NCBI GenBank assembly: GCA_023457895.1
Contig: JAEXAY010000032.1
Span: 1 to 64,000, forward strand
From: Pseudomonadota bacterium
GTDB taxonomy: Bacteria > Pseudomonadota > Alphaproteobacteria > Sphingomonadales > Sphingomonadaceae
Direction of reading: 5' to 3'
DNA: 64,000 nt
The stretch's first letter is position 1; every line of letters starts with the position of its first letter. A model generated the notes under the pieces. The model was not told where the DNA came from, did not search any database, and saw only the letters and a program-made list of their open reading frames with translations. Below, piece by piece: positions 1 through 9,576 of the stretch. Made by a program: the position numbers and the translations under genes.

Positions 1-936
1 AATAAGGGCTATGATCACACCCAGTTGCATCTCCGTCTGCGTCGGCAACAACCGCACCGCAACGTCCGCGATCAGCACCATGATGCCTCCAACTAGTGCT
101 GCTGGCATGAGGGCGCGGCCGGGATCATGGCCGATGAGAGGCCGTACCAGATGCGGGGCGACCATCCCGACAAAGCTGATGCCTCCGCCGAGCGCGACGC
201 TGGCCCCGGTTGCGATGCCCGCGCCAACTATCGTGATCAACCGCGCACGATGCAGGTCCACACCAAGACCATGCGCGCTTTCCTCGCCCAGCGAAAGCGC
301 TGACAGGGGGCGGCGTATCGTCAGCAGCATGACAAATCCGAGCAGCATCAGCGGTAATGTGTAGGCAAGGTCGGCAAAACTTCGATTCGTTACCGAGCCG
401 AGCATCCAGCGAACCATGTCTGCGAGCGAAAAAGGGTTCGGCGCAAAATTGAGCAGCAGACTCATCAGGGCACCGGCAATACTCGACATGCCGACGCCGA
501 CGAGAATCAAGCTGGCCATACCGCGCGCGCGCATCGCCGCCATACTCATCAGCATGGTTGCCGCTAAAGCCGCGACGATCGCGGTGGCGGGGACAATGAA
601 CGGGGAAGAGGCGGCGAGACCCGAATAAAGCGCAAATGTCGCCCCAAAGGCCGCGCTCGCTGAAATGCCAAGCACGCCGGGCTCTGCCAGAGGGTTGCGC
701 ATCAACCCCTGCAGCGCAGCCCCGCTCGCCCCCAGAACCATACCGATAGCGAGTGCCGCGAGGCTGCGCGGGAGACGGATTTCGGTCACGATAATGCGCG
801 TCGCGGCGTCCGTTCCTCCGAGTAGCGCAACCATGATGTCGGCGAGCGCGATGGGTATGGCACCAACGGTCAGCGAGACGATGAATAGTGCGACCGCCGC
901 TAAGACCAAAATCACGAGGAGTGCACGTTCGTTCAT
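1..936 (-). CDS. btuC: FecCD-family ABC transporter permease for cobalamin (BtuC-like), 3' end off the window
   Basis: Inner-membrane permease that would carry vitamin B12 from the binding protein into the cytoplasm. The 312 codons in the window encode a very hydrophobic protein with many membrane segments and the FecCD signatures of a Gly-rich stretch after an RNPLAEP segment and, later, GGGISFVGMVAPHLVR. The ATG at 936-934 overlaps the stop of the upstream binding-protein gene by 4 bp (ATGA), so the two are probably translationally coupled. The gene runs off base 1; an ATPase (BtuD) would be expected just beyond. The B12 substrate is inferred from the riboswitch and BtuB upstream, because the family also carries iron chelates. 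Confidence 0.9.
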   Translation of the reverse strand, partial: MNERALLVILVLAAVALFIVSLTVGAIPIALADIMVALLGGTDAATRIIVTEIRLPRSLAALAIGMVLGASGAALQGLMRNPLAEPGVLGISASAAFGATFALYSGLAASSPFIVPATAIVAALAATMLMSMAAMRARGMASLILVGVGMSSIAGALMSLLLNFAPNPFSLADMVRWMLGSVTNRSFADLAYTLPLMLLGFVMLLTIRRPLSALSLGEESAHGLGVDLHRARLITIVGAGIATGASVALGGGISFVGMVAPHLVRPLIGHDPGRALMPAALVGGIMVLIADVAVRLLPTQTEMQLGVIIALI

Positions 937-1760
937 GACTTTTCCCGCATCGCGCGGAGACGCAGCACGACATCGCCCGCAAGCCAATTGCCGCAACTGA
1001 CCGCGGAACCCGGAATGCTGGCTACCGGCTTGCCTTTGAGCGACCGCGTCACGAGCGGATGACGTGCGGAAGACCAGGCATCCTGATCATGTGCCTTGTT
1101 ATCGAAAAAGGCAGCGAATACCGCGTCCGGTGCAATGCGTGCCATCTGCTCCAAAGGCAGATTATGCCAGCCCGGCCGTGTTTCAAAATTGGCATAGCCC
1201 GACGTTTCCATGACCCCGTCAATGAGTGAACCGGGGCCGCTGGTGACGCCACCAGGGGTCAGATAGAGCAAGCGGGGCATTGCCCCGTTGATCGGCTGCC
1301 CGCGTTGCGCAAGCTGGACCTCGAACATTGCCACGGTTTTTTCACCCGCGGGAATAGCATCAAGCTGGCGGGCAGCGGCGCGGATATTGACGCTGATATC
1401 TTTGATGTCCGCCGCATAATCCAGCTGGATCACCTTGATTCCAGCCTTTTGCAGCTGAGTGACAAGCGCCGGGCTGCCGCCGTAGCTTCTAACGACGGCG
1501 GCGGGCTGAATCGCCATAATCGCCTCAATGTCAGGACGAACGCGCGGCAGCCCTTCGGCAAGCGGCGCGGCGAAATAGCGGTCGAGTTCGACCTCATTGG
1601 AAACCGCTCCAATCCGCTGGCGCTCGACCAGCTTCAGCAGCATCTGGTCGGCGCAATAATCTATGCTGATGATCTTGCCGGAAGCGGGCGGGGCTGGAGG
1701 CGAGGGAGCGGCAGCGCAGGCCGCGGCGAGAAACGCCGCTCCGAAAACCAGACAGCGCAT
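933..1760 (-). CDS. btuF: Periplasmic cobalamin-binding protein, probable lipoprotein (BtuF-like)
   Basis: Substrate-binding component of the B12 ABC importer, 275 aa. The N-terminus is a short hydrophobic signal ending in LAAAC, so Cys15 is a plausible lipidation site. It is followed by a helical-backbone binding fold with the family-typical opening KIISIDYCADQMLLKL and a closing GNWLAGDVVLRL. The start shares one base with the btuB stop (TGATG), and the 3' end overlaps the permease by 4 bp, so all three genes form one operon. Family assignment is solid; cobalamin rather than heme or siderophore is inferred from the riboswitch. Confidence 0.85.
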   Translation of the reverse strand: MRCLVFGAAFLAAACAAAPSPPAPPASGKIISIDYCADQMLLKLVERQRIGAVSNEVELDRYFAAPLAEGLPRVRPDIEAIMAIQPAAVVRSYGGSPALVTQLQKAGIKVIQLDYAADIKDISVNIRAAARQLDAIPAGEKTVAMFEVQLAQRGQPINGAMPRLLYLTPGGVTSGPGSLIDGVMETSGYANFETRPGWHNLPLEQMARIAPDAVFAAFFDNKAHDQDAWSSARHPLVTRSLKGKPVASIPGSAVSCGNWLAGDVVLRLRAMREKS

Positions 1761-3682
1761 CAGTAGCGGACTCGCACGCCCGCATAGAAGGTTCGTCCAA
1801 GACTGGCATAGTCCGCCGCGGTCTGATAGCGTTCATTGCTCAGGTTTTCCGCGCGTGCGAAAATTGTGAACAACCCCGCGACCGGGAATGAGGCGCGCAA
1901 GCCGAATAGCTGATAGCCCTCAAGCCGCCGCAGATTGGCCGCATCGTCAAAACTGTTGCCAACCATCGACATATCCGCGCCGATCATCCATCCGCTGGAG
2001 CCTTCATAGTCGATCGCCATATGGGCACTATGTCGAGGCCGCCGCGCCAACTGCTTGCCGAACGTCGCGCTATCACCCGCGGTGTCTTTTGCATTGAGCA
2101 ACGTATAGTTGGCGTTCAACGTAAGATTGGGGATTGGCTGCATCGTAAATTCGATCTCCGCACCCCGCGCCCGCGTGCGCGCCAGGTTGAAATAAGTTCC
2201 GAATGGCCGCGATGCGATTGTGCACACCGCTGACGACGGAGCGGTTGCCGGGCAATTTGCATAGGTAATCTGGTCGCGGGTCGTACGCGTGAACAGCGAC
2301 ATCGACATTAGAAACCCGCCGTCAAGAAGGCGCAGGTCTGCTCCGGCATCGATGCTGCGCGCCTTTTCCGGCTTGAGATCCGGATTGCCATATCCCGACA
2401 CACTGCCGTCAAGCTGGAACAGGGTAGGAGCCTTGTAACCCTCGCTATAGCTCGCCCGGAGGCGCAACGCGGGGATGAGTTGATAAGCTCCGTTGGCGGC
2501 GAGGCTGGTATGCCCGCCATAATTACTGTGGCGGTCATGTCTTATCCCGGCAACCAGGTTGAGCCGGTCATTAGGTTGGAACAGCCATTGGACATAACCG
2601 CCATCATTATGATTACGGGCTGCAAGACCGCTCCAGGCGTCGGCGGTGCGCAGCTTGTTGGTTTCGCGCTCCAGGCCGAACAGGAGTCGATGCCCGCTCA
2701 TGAAAGTCCAGTCACCCTTATAGGCAATTGTTTCGGTGCGGCCGCGCGCGATGAAGGTCGCGGCGGGCCCTGCCGCGCGATCATAATTGTCGCGATTGAT
2801 GTCAGCGATGCTGTAACCCAGTCGCGAAATGAAATCGTCTCCCGCGAGCGAGAGTTTCAATCCGGCATATCCGTTCAATTGCTGCGCTGTCGAATGAAGC
2901 GGCTGATCTTCAAGTGCGAACGACGTAAAACTGTAGCCGTCAAGCTCGACGCGGCTGTGCGAATAGAAACCTCTGAGTTCGAGCGTAAGGGGGGCAGAAA
3001 TCGCCGCATCAACACGGCCATGTGCCATATATTGACGTAGCCCGTCAGGCTCTGTTCCCGAAGCCGCCGCGCTGACGCCGTCACTCGCATAATAGCCGCC
3101 ACCCAATGCATAGCCGATCGCACCAGCCTGCCCTGCCACCCCTGCGCTTGCGCGGCGGCTGTCATGGCTTCCATATTCCGCGAGCGCCTGTGCGGTAAAA
3201 CCATGCTCGTCCGGGGCGAGCGTTTCAATCGACACAACGCCGCCAATGGCCTGATTGCCCCAGGTCGTACTGTTGGCGCCCCGAAGCACCTCCACGCTCT
3301 GGATATTGCTGGCGAGCAGAGTGCCAAAATCGAAGCCGCCGCTGGGAGAGGAGGGGTCGTTGACCGCAATCCCATCGATCAGGACGCGCGTCTGCTCCGC
3401 TTCGGCACCGCGGATACGGACGGCCGCAAACCCGCCGACCGGTCCATTGCGGCTTATTGCGACACCGGGTGTCCTGGCGAGCTGATCAATTATCGTAACC
3501 GATCCACTCCGCTCGAGCTGATCTTCGGTGACCAGGCTTATCGCCACATTGGCGTCGCTTCTGGGCTGTTCGATGCCGAGGGCCGTGACAACGATAGCTT
3601 CTTCGTCGTCATCGACCGATTGTGCAGCCAGCGGAGAAGCGCAGAGCAGCCCACCACTACAAAACAACAATGTACGCAACAT
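1760..3682 (-). CDS. btuB: TonB-dependent outer-membrane vitamin B12 receptor
   Basis: A 640-aa outer-membrane receptor. Residues 1-20 are a signal peptide ending in PLAAQS. A TonB-box-like segment EEAIVVTALG follows at about 27-36, then the plug domain (RNGPVGGFAAVRIRG, then VLIDGIAVND) and a 22-strand barrel ending in FYAGVRVRY with a terminal aromatic residue, as is usual for barrel insertion. The ATG at 3682 is preceded by an AGGAAGGG ribosome-binding site, and the 5' leader contains a cobalamin riboswitch, which fixes the substrate as a corrinoid. Downstream it is coupled to the binding protein and permease. Length and order fit BtuB, although sphingomonad receptors diverge from the E. 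coli protein. Confidence 0.92.
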   Translation of the reverse strand: MLRTLLFCSGGLLCASPLAAQSVDDDEEAIVVTALGIEQPRSDANVAISLVTEDQLERSGSVTIIDQLARTPGVAISRNGPVGGFAAVRIRGAEAEQTRVLIDGIAVNDPSSPSGGFDFGTLLASNIQSVEVLRGANSTTWGNQAIGGVVSIETLAPDEHGFTAQALAEYGSHDSRRASAGVAGQAGAIGYALGGGYYASDGVSAAASGTEPDGLRQYMAHGRVDAAISAPLTLELRGFYSHSRVELDGYSFTSFALEDQPLHSTAQQLNGYAGLKLSLAGDDFISRLGYSIADINRDNYDRAAGPAATFIARGRTETIAYKGDWTFMSGHRLLFGLERETNKLRTADAWSGLAARNHNDGGYVQWLFQPNDRLNLVAGIRHDRHSNYGGHTSLAANGAYQLIPALRLRASYSEGYKAPTLFQLDGSVSGYGNPDLKPEKARSIDAGADLRLLDGGFLMSMSLFTRTTRDQITYANCPATAPSSAVCTIASRPFGTYFNLARTRARGAEIEFTMQPIPNLTLNANYTLLNAKDTAGDSATFGKQLARRPRHSAHMAIDYEGSSGWMIGADMSMVGNSFDDAANLRRLEGYQLFGLRASFPVAGLFTIFARAENLSNERYQTAADYASLGRTFYAGVRVRY

Positions 3683-3770
3683 AATATTCCCTTCCTAACA
3701 ACATCAATAATGCCGTTATTCAGGAATATTCCCGGTTTGATGGTGCGCCCCGCCCGTCAAAGCCAACGGC

Positions 3771-3942
3771 GACATGGGGCAGGTCTCCTGGCTCCCGGCT
3801 CAATCGCCCGACCTGCGGCCTTCCCGGACACTAAGCGTCCAGTGGCACGATGGCAGATCCGGCTTACCGGTCACAGTTGCGGGGGCAGCGCAGGTTTTTC
3901 ACCTGCTTCCCTCTTCGTCCCCAAAAAGGGGAACCACATGTC
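3771..3942 (-). promoter_or_regulatory. Cobalamin (adenosylcobalamin) riboswitch in the btuB leader
   Basis: Read on the minus strand, the leader holds the conserved blocks of the B12 aptamer in order: GAGGGAA followed by GGTGAAAAACC, then GCTGCCCCCGCAACTGT, then the GCCACTG element (about 3840-3846), then GGGAAGGCCGCAGG, and finally GAGCCAGGAGACCTGCC. The ends pair as GACATG (3942-3937) with CATGTC (3776-3771), which closes P1. It lies 88 bases upstream of the btuB ATG, so bound cofactor should reduce expression of btuB-btuF-btuC. I could not tell whether control acts by terminator formation or by hiding the ribosome-binding site. Confidence 0.95.
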
Positions 3943-4091
3943 CGGGTTCGCCGATATCGCTAACCAGACGGTAAATCAACCGCGGCGATCCTTATAGATA
4001 ACCAAAGATAAAAGGAAGTTTAGGCTTTTGTTGACGAGACTCCCGTATTCAACGCCTCAAGCGGTCTTTGGCTTAACGGGGAACATTCGCA

Positions 4092-5141
4092 ATGAAGCAT
4101 CCGATCATTTTTACCGTCACTGCGCTGGGGGTGGCGACATCAACGATTCCGGCGTCGGCGCAAACAGCGCAGCCCGCTGCTGTCATCGCCGTTGGCACTG
4201 CGCCTCAGGCCGAGACGGAATGGACACTCCCGGCCAATACTGAAGTCGCGGTAGCGCCCGTCAGCGAAGTGTCGTCCAAGACGCTCAAGGAGGGCGACAG
4301 CTTCAGCTTCACGGTCGTTCATGATGTTCGCGTGAAAAACCAGATCGTGATTCCGCGTGGCGCGCGCGGAGAAGGCAAGGTGGTATGGCGGACGGGCAAG
4401 GGCATGTTTGGCAAGTCCGCCAAGATGGACCTCGGCTTTGACTGGGTCGAAGTGGACGGACAGAAAATTCCACTGGCGGGCAAATACCGGCAGGAGGGCG
4501 AGGGCAATACTGGCGCGACGATCGGCACGGTTCTCGCCGTTGGCCTCGTCGGAGGTATGTTCGTCACTGGCAAGTCCGCCGTGGTGCCCCAAGGCATGCA
4601 ATTGAAAGCATTTACTCGCGATCCGCTTCCCGTAACCCCGGCGCACGCTATGAGCTATGCGGCGGCGCCAGCGCCTGCCCCGGTTACTCAAACGCTCGCT
4701 CATGTTCCCGCTCCGACGCCTGCAGCGGTGGCGACTAGCGTTACCACAACATCCGATTTGGCGATGGGCGCTCCCGTGGCCGCGGCATCGATTACACCAC
4801 CGTCGGCAGCTCAATCTCCCGCGACAGCGACTCTCGCTGCAAAACCCGATTCTTCAATTGCCTCAGCGCCGGTATCTATACCTCCAGCGGTTGCACCAAC
4901 GGTCCCGCCCGCAATTCTCGCTGTCAAATCCGTTCCCGTTGTGCCTCTGCCGTCGGCCACCGTACAGACAGCGGTCACGCAAGCCGTCGTCGCCAAATCA
5001 TTGCCGGTGCCGGCGGCGGCCCGCCAGCCCACCGCGCTTTATCCGGCTCCCGTACGTCGGCCCGTCTATGTATCGCCCCGCGCGCCATTGCCCGAAACCA
5101 AGCCCGCGCCCCCTCGCAACGAAGGCGTGATCATTCAATAA
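4092..5141 (+). CDS. Exported protein of unknown function with an Ala/Pro-rich tail
   Basis: 349 aa. A signal peptide ends at about residue 23 (PASAQ). Residues 40-180 form one compact domain with the recognisable run GDSFSFTVVHDVRVKNQIV, an RGARGEGKVVWRTGKG segment, and a closing hydrophobic glycine stretch before TGKSAVVPQG. The rest (about 185-349) is low-complexity Ala/Pro/Val, suggesting a flexible periplasmic tail. I recognise the domain as one often seen in sphingomonad exported proteins but know no function. The ATG is chosen because it begins the signal peptide and follows an AACGGGGAA stretch. It is divergent from the B12 operon and stands alone. The 150 bases before it show no clear promoter. 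Confidence 0.75.
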   Translation: MKHPIIFTVTALGVATSTIPASAQTAQPAAVIAVGTAPQAETEWTLPANTEVAVAPVSEVSSKTLKEGDSFSFTVVHDVRVKNQIVIPRGARGEGKVVWRTGKGMFGKSAKMDLGFDWVEVDGQKIPLAGKYRQEGEGNTGATIGTVLAVGLVGGMFVTGKSAVVPQGMQLKAFTRDPLPVTPAHAMSYAAAPAPAPVTQTLAHVPAPTPAAVATSVTTTSDLAMGAPVAAASITPPSAAQSPATATLAAKPDSSIASAPVSIPPAVAPTVPPAILAVKSVPVVPLPSATVQTAVTQAVVAKSLPVPAAARQPTALYPAPVRRPVYVSPRAPLPETKPAPPRNEGVIIQ

Positions 5142-5195
5142 GTATTGAAAGGGCGTGAACTAGTGAGGGCGCTGTTATCGCCGCTTTGCCGATAA

Positions 5196-5285
5196 TGGCG
5201 GACAGGGTGGGATTCGAACCCACGGTAAGCGTTAACCTACGGCGGTTTTCAAGACCGCTGCCTTAAACCACTCGGCCACCTGTCC
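5196..5285 (-). tRNA. tRNA-Ser (anticodon TGA)
   Basis: The minus strand folds into a complete tRNA: acceptor GGACAGG (from 5285) pairs with CCTGTCC, the discriminator is G, and CCA is encoded (5198-5196). The anticodon loop CTTGAAA gives anticodon TGA. The long variable arm (GTAGGTTAACGCTTAC) and the GGTTCGAATCC T-arm are those of a serine tRNA. It reads UCA-type serine codons. Confidence 0.97.
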
Positions 5286-5442
5286 TTGTGCACGCGCCCA
5301 TAGAGGCTAGGGGCGAGAAGGGGAAGGGGCTTTCGCACGGCTTGTGGAGGCAGGAGCGGGTTGATCGGCAGGCTTTAGGCTTCCAACGCGGCGGAAGCTG
5401 TGCCACTTATTCTCTATTCCTTTGTAAGATGCGAGAATTTGA

Positions 5443-6492
5443 GTGCTGCGTCCTTTTTTCCGTTTACCGATCGTCAAAGTTGCCGCCATCGCATCGATCT
5501 TCGCGCTAGGTGGCCCATCGGCGCCCGCTGCCGCGCAAAATGACGGGGGGTTTCAGGCCTATCTCCAGTCGCTCTGGCCCAAGGCGCAAGCGATGGGGAT
5601 CAGCCGGAGAACTTTCGACAATGTGGTGCCGGCACTGACCTATAATCCTCGCGTCATCGAACTGGATCGTAACCAGCCGGGGACATCGACCGGTTCCGCC
5701 ATTCCTGCCTTCGCCCCCTATCGCGACCGGCATGTGGATTCCGCACGAATCAATCGCGGCCGCGCCAAATATGCGCAATTGCGGCCGTTACTGGCACGAA
5801 TCGAAGCGGAAACGGGTATTCCCGAAGCGATCATGGTCGCCATTTACGGCAAGGAAACCAACTATGGCAGCTATACAGGCGATTTCGACCTGCCGCGTAG
5901 CCTGGCGACCCTCGCCTATGAAGGGCGACGCCGTTCGTTATTCGAACCGGAATTTCTAGCAACCCTCAAGATGATCGATCGCGGCTATCCGCGTGAGCAG
6001 TTGGTAGGAAGCTGGGCAGGGGCGTTTGGTTACCCGCAATTTTTGCCTACTGTCTACCTGCGTTTGGCCAGGGATGGCGATGGTGATGGCCGCGCCAATA
6101 TCCGCACCAGCGAGGCCGATGCACTCGCTTCGATTGCCAATTATTTTTATCAGGCCGGCTGGCGGCGCGGAGAAGGATGGGGCTTCGCCGTTTCGGTTCC
6201 AGCATCGCTCAATCGCTCTGCAATCGCGACCAAGCTCAATTCACCGCGATGCCCGCGCGTGTTCGAACGCCATAGCCGGTGGCAAACAATAGATGAATGG
6301 CGTGCGCTCGGTGTCGTTCCACGTTCTGGTTCTTGGCCGCGCGGTGATACGCTGGCGACGTTGATCGAGCCCGATGGTCCCAACGCAACCGGGTATTTAC
6401 TCACTGGCAACTACAAGGTGATCCTCGATTATAATTGTTCGAACTTTTACGGGCTAACGGTAGGATTGTTGTCGGATGCCGTTTCACGATAA
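5443..6492 (+). CDS. Periplasmic lytic murein transglycosylase, MltB-like
   Basis: A peptidoglycan-cleaving enzyme of 349 aa that would cut the MurNAc-GlcNAc bond to leave an anhydro-MurNAc end. A hydrophobic signal ends at PAAAQ (about residue 32). The catalytic glutamate is Glu138 in YGKETNYG, and the second signature SWAGAFGYPQFLP follows at about 199-211, with a Ca-loop-like DGDGDGR at about 221. The start is GTG at 5443; no better ATG precedes the signal peptide. No lipobox is seen, so this is probably a soluble periplasmic form. The gene stands alone, and the 233 bases that follow hold nothing I recognise. Confidence 0.88.
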   Translation: MLRPFFRLPIVKVAAIASIFALGGPSAPAAAQNDGGFQAYLQSLWPKAQAMGISRRTFDNVVPALTYNPRVIELDRNQPGTSTGSAIPAFAPYRDRHVDSARINRGRAKYAQLRPLLARIEAETGIPEAIMVAIYGKETNYGSYTGDFDLPRSLATLAYEGRRRSLFEPEFLATLKMIDRGYPREQLVGSWAGAFGYPQFLPTVYLRLARDGDGDGRANIRTSEADALASIANYFYQAGWRRGEGWGFAVSVPASLNRSAIATKLNSPRCPRVFERHSRWQTIDEWRALGVVPRSGSWPRGDTLATLIEPDGPNATGYLLTGNYKVILDYNCSNFYGLTVGLLSDAVSR

Positions 6493-6725
6493 GGGAAAGG
6501 CTGCATCCGTGGAGGACATATTGGCCTAGAGCAGCGCTGGTAAGGGGCTTCACATTATGCATGCGCCGCTGATGCGAATAAAGTGTGGCTCAGAAGGAGA
6601 CAAAAGGCTATTCGGATACGCGCGCCGCTCGTGTAGACTAGAAGCGCCGGGCTTTCATGGGCACGGCCGGTCGCGAAGGCGGTGGCTCCATATCGAACTT
6701 GCCCGTTGAATCTGTGAAAGTCCTG

Positions 6726-7904
6726 ATGCCTCTTCGTTTCACGCTCGCACCCGCCACCGCCGCCATCCTGCTGGCTTTATCTACTTCCACCATTGCCAAG
6801 ACTCCCGCTTTTGAAGGCGCGGCGCCAATTGCCTATCTCAAGGACATGTCCTCGGGTGCGGTATTGTACCAACGTGATCCGGAACGGCAGATCCCGCCAG
6901 CATCGATGGCGAAGATGATGACTGCCTATGTGGCGTTCGACCTATTGAAGCAGGGCAAAATCACGCTCGATCAGAAAATCATTTTCAAGCCGGAAAGCTG
7001 GCAGCAATGGCATGGGCCCGCCGCCGGATCGACGATGTTCCTGTCCCCGGGGGAGCAGGTGAGCGTGGAAAACCTGCTGCATGGCATCATAACCCTTTCC
7101 GGTAACGATGCCTGTGTCGCGCTTGCCGAAGGAATCGCGGGCAGCGAAGAAGGCTTTGCCGCACTGATGAACAAGCAGGCGGCTCGTCTCGGCATGAAGG
7201 ACAGCCATTTTGGTAACTCCAATGGCTGGCCGGATGAAGGGCGGACGGTGGTGACAGCGAAGGATCTGGCCATCCTTGCTGAACGGACCCTCCTGGATTT
7301 TCCCGACTATTATGTGAAGTTTTATCAGCAGAAGGATTTTACCTGGGGGAAGACAATGAGCGGATCGGCAATTTCGCAGCCGAACCGCAATCCCATCCTC
7401 GGCAAGATAGCGGGCGCTGACGGCCTCAAGACCGGGCATACCGAAGAGGCCGGCTTTGGTTTCACTGGATCAGCGGTGCAAAACGGCCGCCGCCTCATCA
7501 TGGTCGTGGCGGGTCTCGACAGCTTTAACGGCCGCATTGCCGAATCGGTCAAGCTTATGGATTGGGGCTTCAAGGCCTGGGCTGTAAAACCGCTGTTCAA
7601 GAAGGGCACCGTGATCGGTAAGGTGCGCGTTCAGCAAGGGAGTGCACGTTCGGTCAATGTCGTCGCCCCTCAGGATATTGCCGTTACTTACCCGGCCGGA
7701 TCAACGCCGGAATATAGCTTGAAGATCCGCTATGATGGCCCTGTCAAGGCACCGTTCACGGCCGGCGCGCCGGTTGCCAGTCTGGTGATTACCAGCGCCG
7801 ACACCGGCCCGCAGATTGTGCCGCTTGCTGCAGCCGACGATGTGACTGAGGCTGGATTCCTGCGCAGCGCCTGGAATGCGCTCATGTCGTTTTTCGGAGC
7901 CTGA
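6726..7904 (+). CDS. dacA: D-alanyl-D-alanine carboxypeptidase (penicillin-binding protein 5/6 family)
   Basis: Trims the terminal D-Ala from peptidoglycan pentapeptides in the periplasm. The serine-protease motifs are all present: SMAK (Ser60, Lys63), SGN (125-127) and KTG (235-237). A signal peptide spans residues 1-24, and a PBP5 C-terminal beta domain fills about 285-375, with a hydrophobic amphipathic end (WNALMSFFGA) suited to membrane anchoring. The frame is open upstream to 6657, but the ATG at 6726 starts directly at the signal peptide; a GTG at 6714 is an alternative. tmk begins one base after the stop, so the genes are probably cotranscribed. Confidence 0.92.
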   Translation: MPLRFTLAPATAAILLALSTSTIAKTPAFEGAAPIAYLKDMSSGAVLYQRDPERQIPPASMAKMMTAYVAFDLLKQGKITLDQKIIFKPESWQQWHGPAAGSTMFLSPGEQVSVENLLHGIITLSGNDACVALAEGIAGSEEGFAALMNKQAARLGMKDSHFGNSNGWPDEGRTVVTAKDLAILAERTLLDFPDYYVKFYQQKDFTWGKTMSGSAISQPNRNPILGKIAGADGLKTGHTEEAGFGFTGSAVQNGRRLIMVVAGLDSFNGRIAESVKLMDWGFKAWAVKPLFKKGTVIGKVRVQQGSARSVNVVAPQDIAVTYPAGSTPEYSLKIRYDGPVKAPFTAGAPVASLVITSADTGPQIVPLAAADDVTEAGFLRSAWNALMSFFGA

Positions 7905-7905
7905 C

Positions 7906-8538
7906 TTGCCGCGCGGATGTTTCATCAGTCTTGAAGGCGGGGAAGGCGTCGGCAAGTCGACGCAGCTATCTGCGCTGCAACAGGCGCTGGAACGGCAGGG
8001 CCTGCGCGTCATCGTCACGCGCGAGCCGGGAGGGAGCGAGGGAGCCGAAACTATTCGCAAGATGCTTCTCGATGGAGAGGCTGGCTCTTGGGGGCCGCGT
8101 GCAGAAGCCTTGCTGTTTGCAGCTGCGCGTGCGGATCATGTCGAGAAGGTCATCAAACCTGCACTCGAACGCGGCGATTGGGTATTGAGTGACCGGTTTC
8201 ACGATAGCAGCCGCGCCTATCAGGGCGGCGGCAGTGGTCTGAACGACGACGACATCCTTACGCTGCATCGCATTGGAAGTGAGGACTTCCGGCCCAACCT
8301 CACCTTGGTCCTCACGCTCGATGAAGCGGAATCCCGGCAACGCGCGCGGGCACGCGACGCCGGACAAGGCGATCGGTTTGAACAGCGTAACGACGCCTTT
8401 CATGCCAAGGTTGCGATGGCCTTTCGAGCATTCGCTGCTGCAGAACCGGACCGGATCAAGCTTGTCGACGCCAGCGGACCTGTCGAGGTCGTAACCGCAC
8501 GGCTGATGGCGCAGATTGAACCTTTGCTCCGCCCATGA
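7906..8538 (+). CDS. tmk: Thymidylate kinase
   Basis: Phosphorylates dTMP to dTDP in DNA precursor synthesis; 210 aa, a normal length. The P-loop GGEGVGKST lies near the N-terminus, the dTMP-binding motif DRFHDSSRAYQGGG at about 94-107, and a lid-region RARARDAGQGDRFE at about 145. The start is taken as TTG at 7906, one base after the dacA stop, because it gives the normal family N-terminus (CFISLEGGEG); the in-frame ATG at 7876 would overlap dacA and add an unrelated leader. The 3' end overlaps holB by 4 bp (ATGA). Confidence 0.9.
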   Translation: MPRGCFISLEGGEGVGKSTQLSALQQALERQGLRVIVTREPGGSEGAETIRKMLLDGEAGSWGPRAEALLFAAARADHVEKVIKPALERGDWVLSDRFHDSSRAYQGGGSGLNDDDILTLHRIGSEDFRPNLTLVLTLDEAESRQRARARDAGQGDRFEQRNDAFHAKVAMAFRAFAAAEPDRIKLVDASGPVEVVTARLMAQIEPLLRP

Positions 8539-9560
8539 CCCCGATCATCGGACAGAAAGAACAGGAGCAAATTTTCCTCGACAGCTTCGCCAGCGGCCGG
8601 TTGCATCACGCATGGTTACTATCGGGTCCGAAGGGCATTGGAAAAGCAAGTTTTGCCAAGCGAGCGGGACTATTTCTTCTGGCCGAACCGTCTCAGGACA
8701 ACGCGGCGGACGATTATGACGGTCTGTTCGGAGACGTGTCCCAACTTCCCGCTCGATCGTTCGAAAGCGCTGTTGGCAGCCAAGCACAACATCTGGTCGA
8801 GGCCGGCACACATCCGGAATATCATCTGCTGGAGCGCCGCAACCGAAACAAGGATAAGCCCGACGAAGTGGCGCGCAACATCCCGATCGACGATGTCCGT
8901 GCGCTTATCCAAAGCCTCACCGGGACACCGACCATCGCCCGCTACCGTGTCTGCATTGTCGATGCAATCGACGATCTTGAACGCTCGGCCGCCAATGCCC
9001 TACTCAAAACGCTCGAAGAGCCGCCGCAGGACACGGTCTTCTTTCTTGTCAGCCATATGCCGGGTCGCCTTTTGCCGACGATCCGGTCGCGTTGCCGCAA
9101 CCTGCGTTTTAACGCGTTTCCGGATGCCGAGATGCGTGTTTTTCTTGGACATGCCGCCGGGCATCTGCCCGCTGCCGATGTCGACGCGTTGATACGCAGC
9201 GCGAAAGGATCACCTGGACGTGCACTCGACATCATGGACTTGGGACTGGGTGAATTGCAGCAACAGGTCCGCGGACTGATCGCCGAAGGAGACCCTGACA
9301 ACAGCAAGCGCCATGCGTTGTCGCGCAGCGTCAGCCTCAAGGCGGCTAAGCCACGCTATGAAGCGCTGCTTGACCTTGCGCCAGAGGAGGCCGCGTCTTG
9401 GTGTCATGGACAAACCGGGAAAGCGCTTGCTCAGGGGCTCGAAACATGGGAGCGGCTGCGCGACATCTCCCAATCCGCGCTGCACGGCAGCTACGATCCC
9501 GCGATGACCAGTTTTGAAATCGGTACATTGCTCGCAGGGCTTGCTCATCCCCGCCGCTAA
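8535..9560 (+). CDS. holB: DNA polymerase III subunit delta'
   Basis: Clamp-loader subunit of the replicative polymerase, 341 aa. The AAA+ domain has a modified P-loop GPKGIGKAS in which the usual Ser/Thr after Lys is Ala, fitting the non-hydrolysing delta' role. The sensor-like segment ALLKTLEEPP and the SRC motif (RSRCRNL) are intact. The start overlaps tmk by 4 bp, giving the widely conserved tmk-holB-metG-tatD order. The C-terminal part is the helical collar domain. Confidence 0.93.
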   Translation: MTPIIGQKEQEQIFLDSFASGRLHHAWLLSGPKGIGKASFAKRAGLFLLAEPSQDNAADDYDGLFGDVSQLPARSFESAVGSQAQHLVEAGTHPEYHLLERRNRNKDKPDEVARNIPIDDVRALIQSLTGTPTIARYRVCIVDAIDDLERSAANALLKTLEEPPQDTVFFLVSHMPGRLLPTIRSRCRNLRFNAFPDAEMRVFLGHAAGHLPAADVDALIRSAKGSPGRALDIMDLGLGELQQQVRGLIAEGDPDNSKRHALSRSVSLKAAKPRYEALLDLAPEEAASWCHGQTGKALAQGLETWERLRDISQSALHGSYDPAMTSFEIGTLLAGLAHPRR

Positions 9561-9576
9561 CGGCTAGAGGGCGCGC

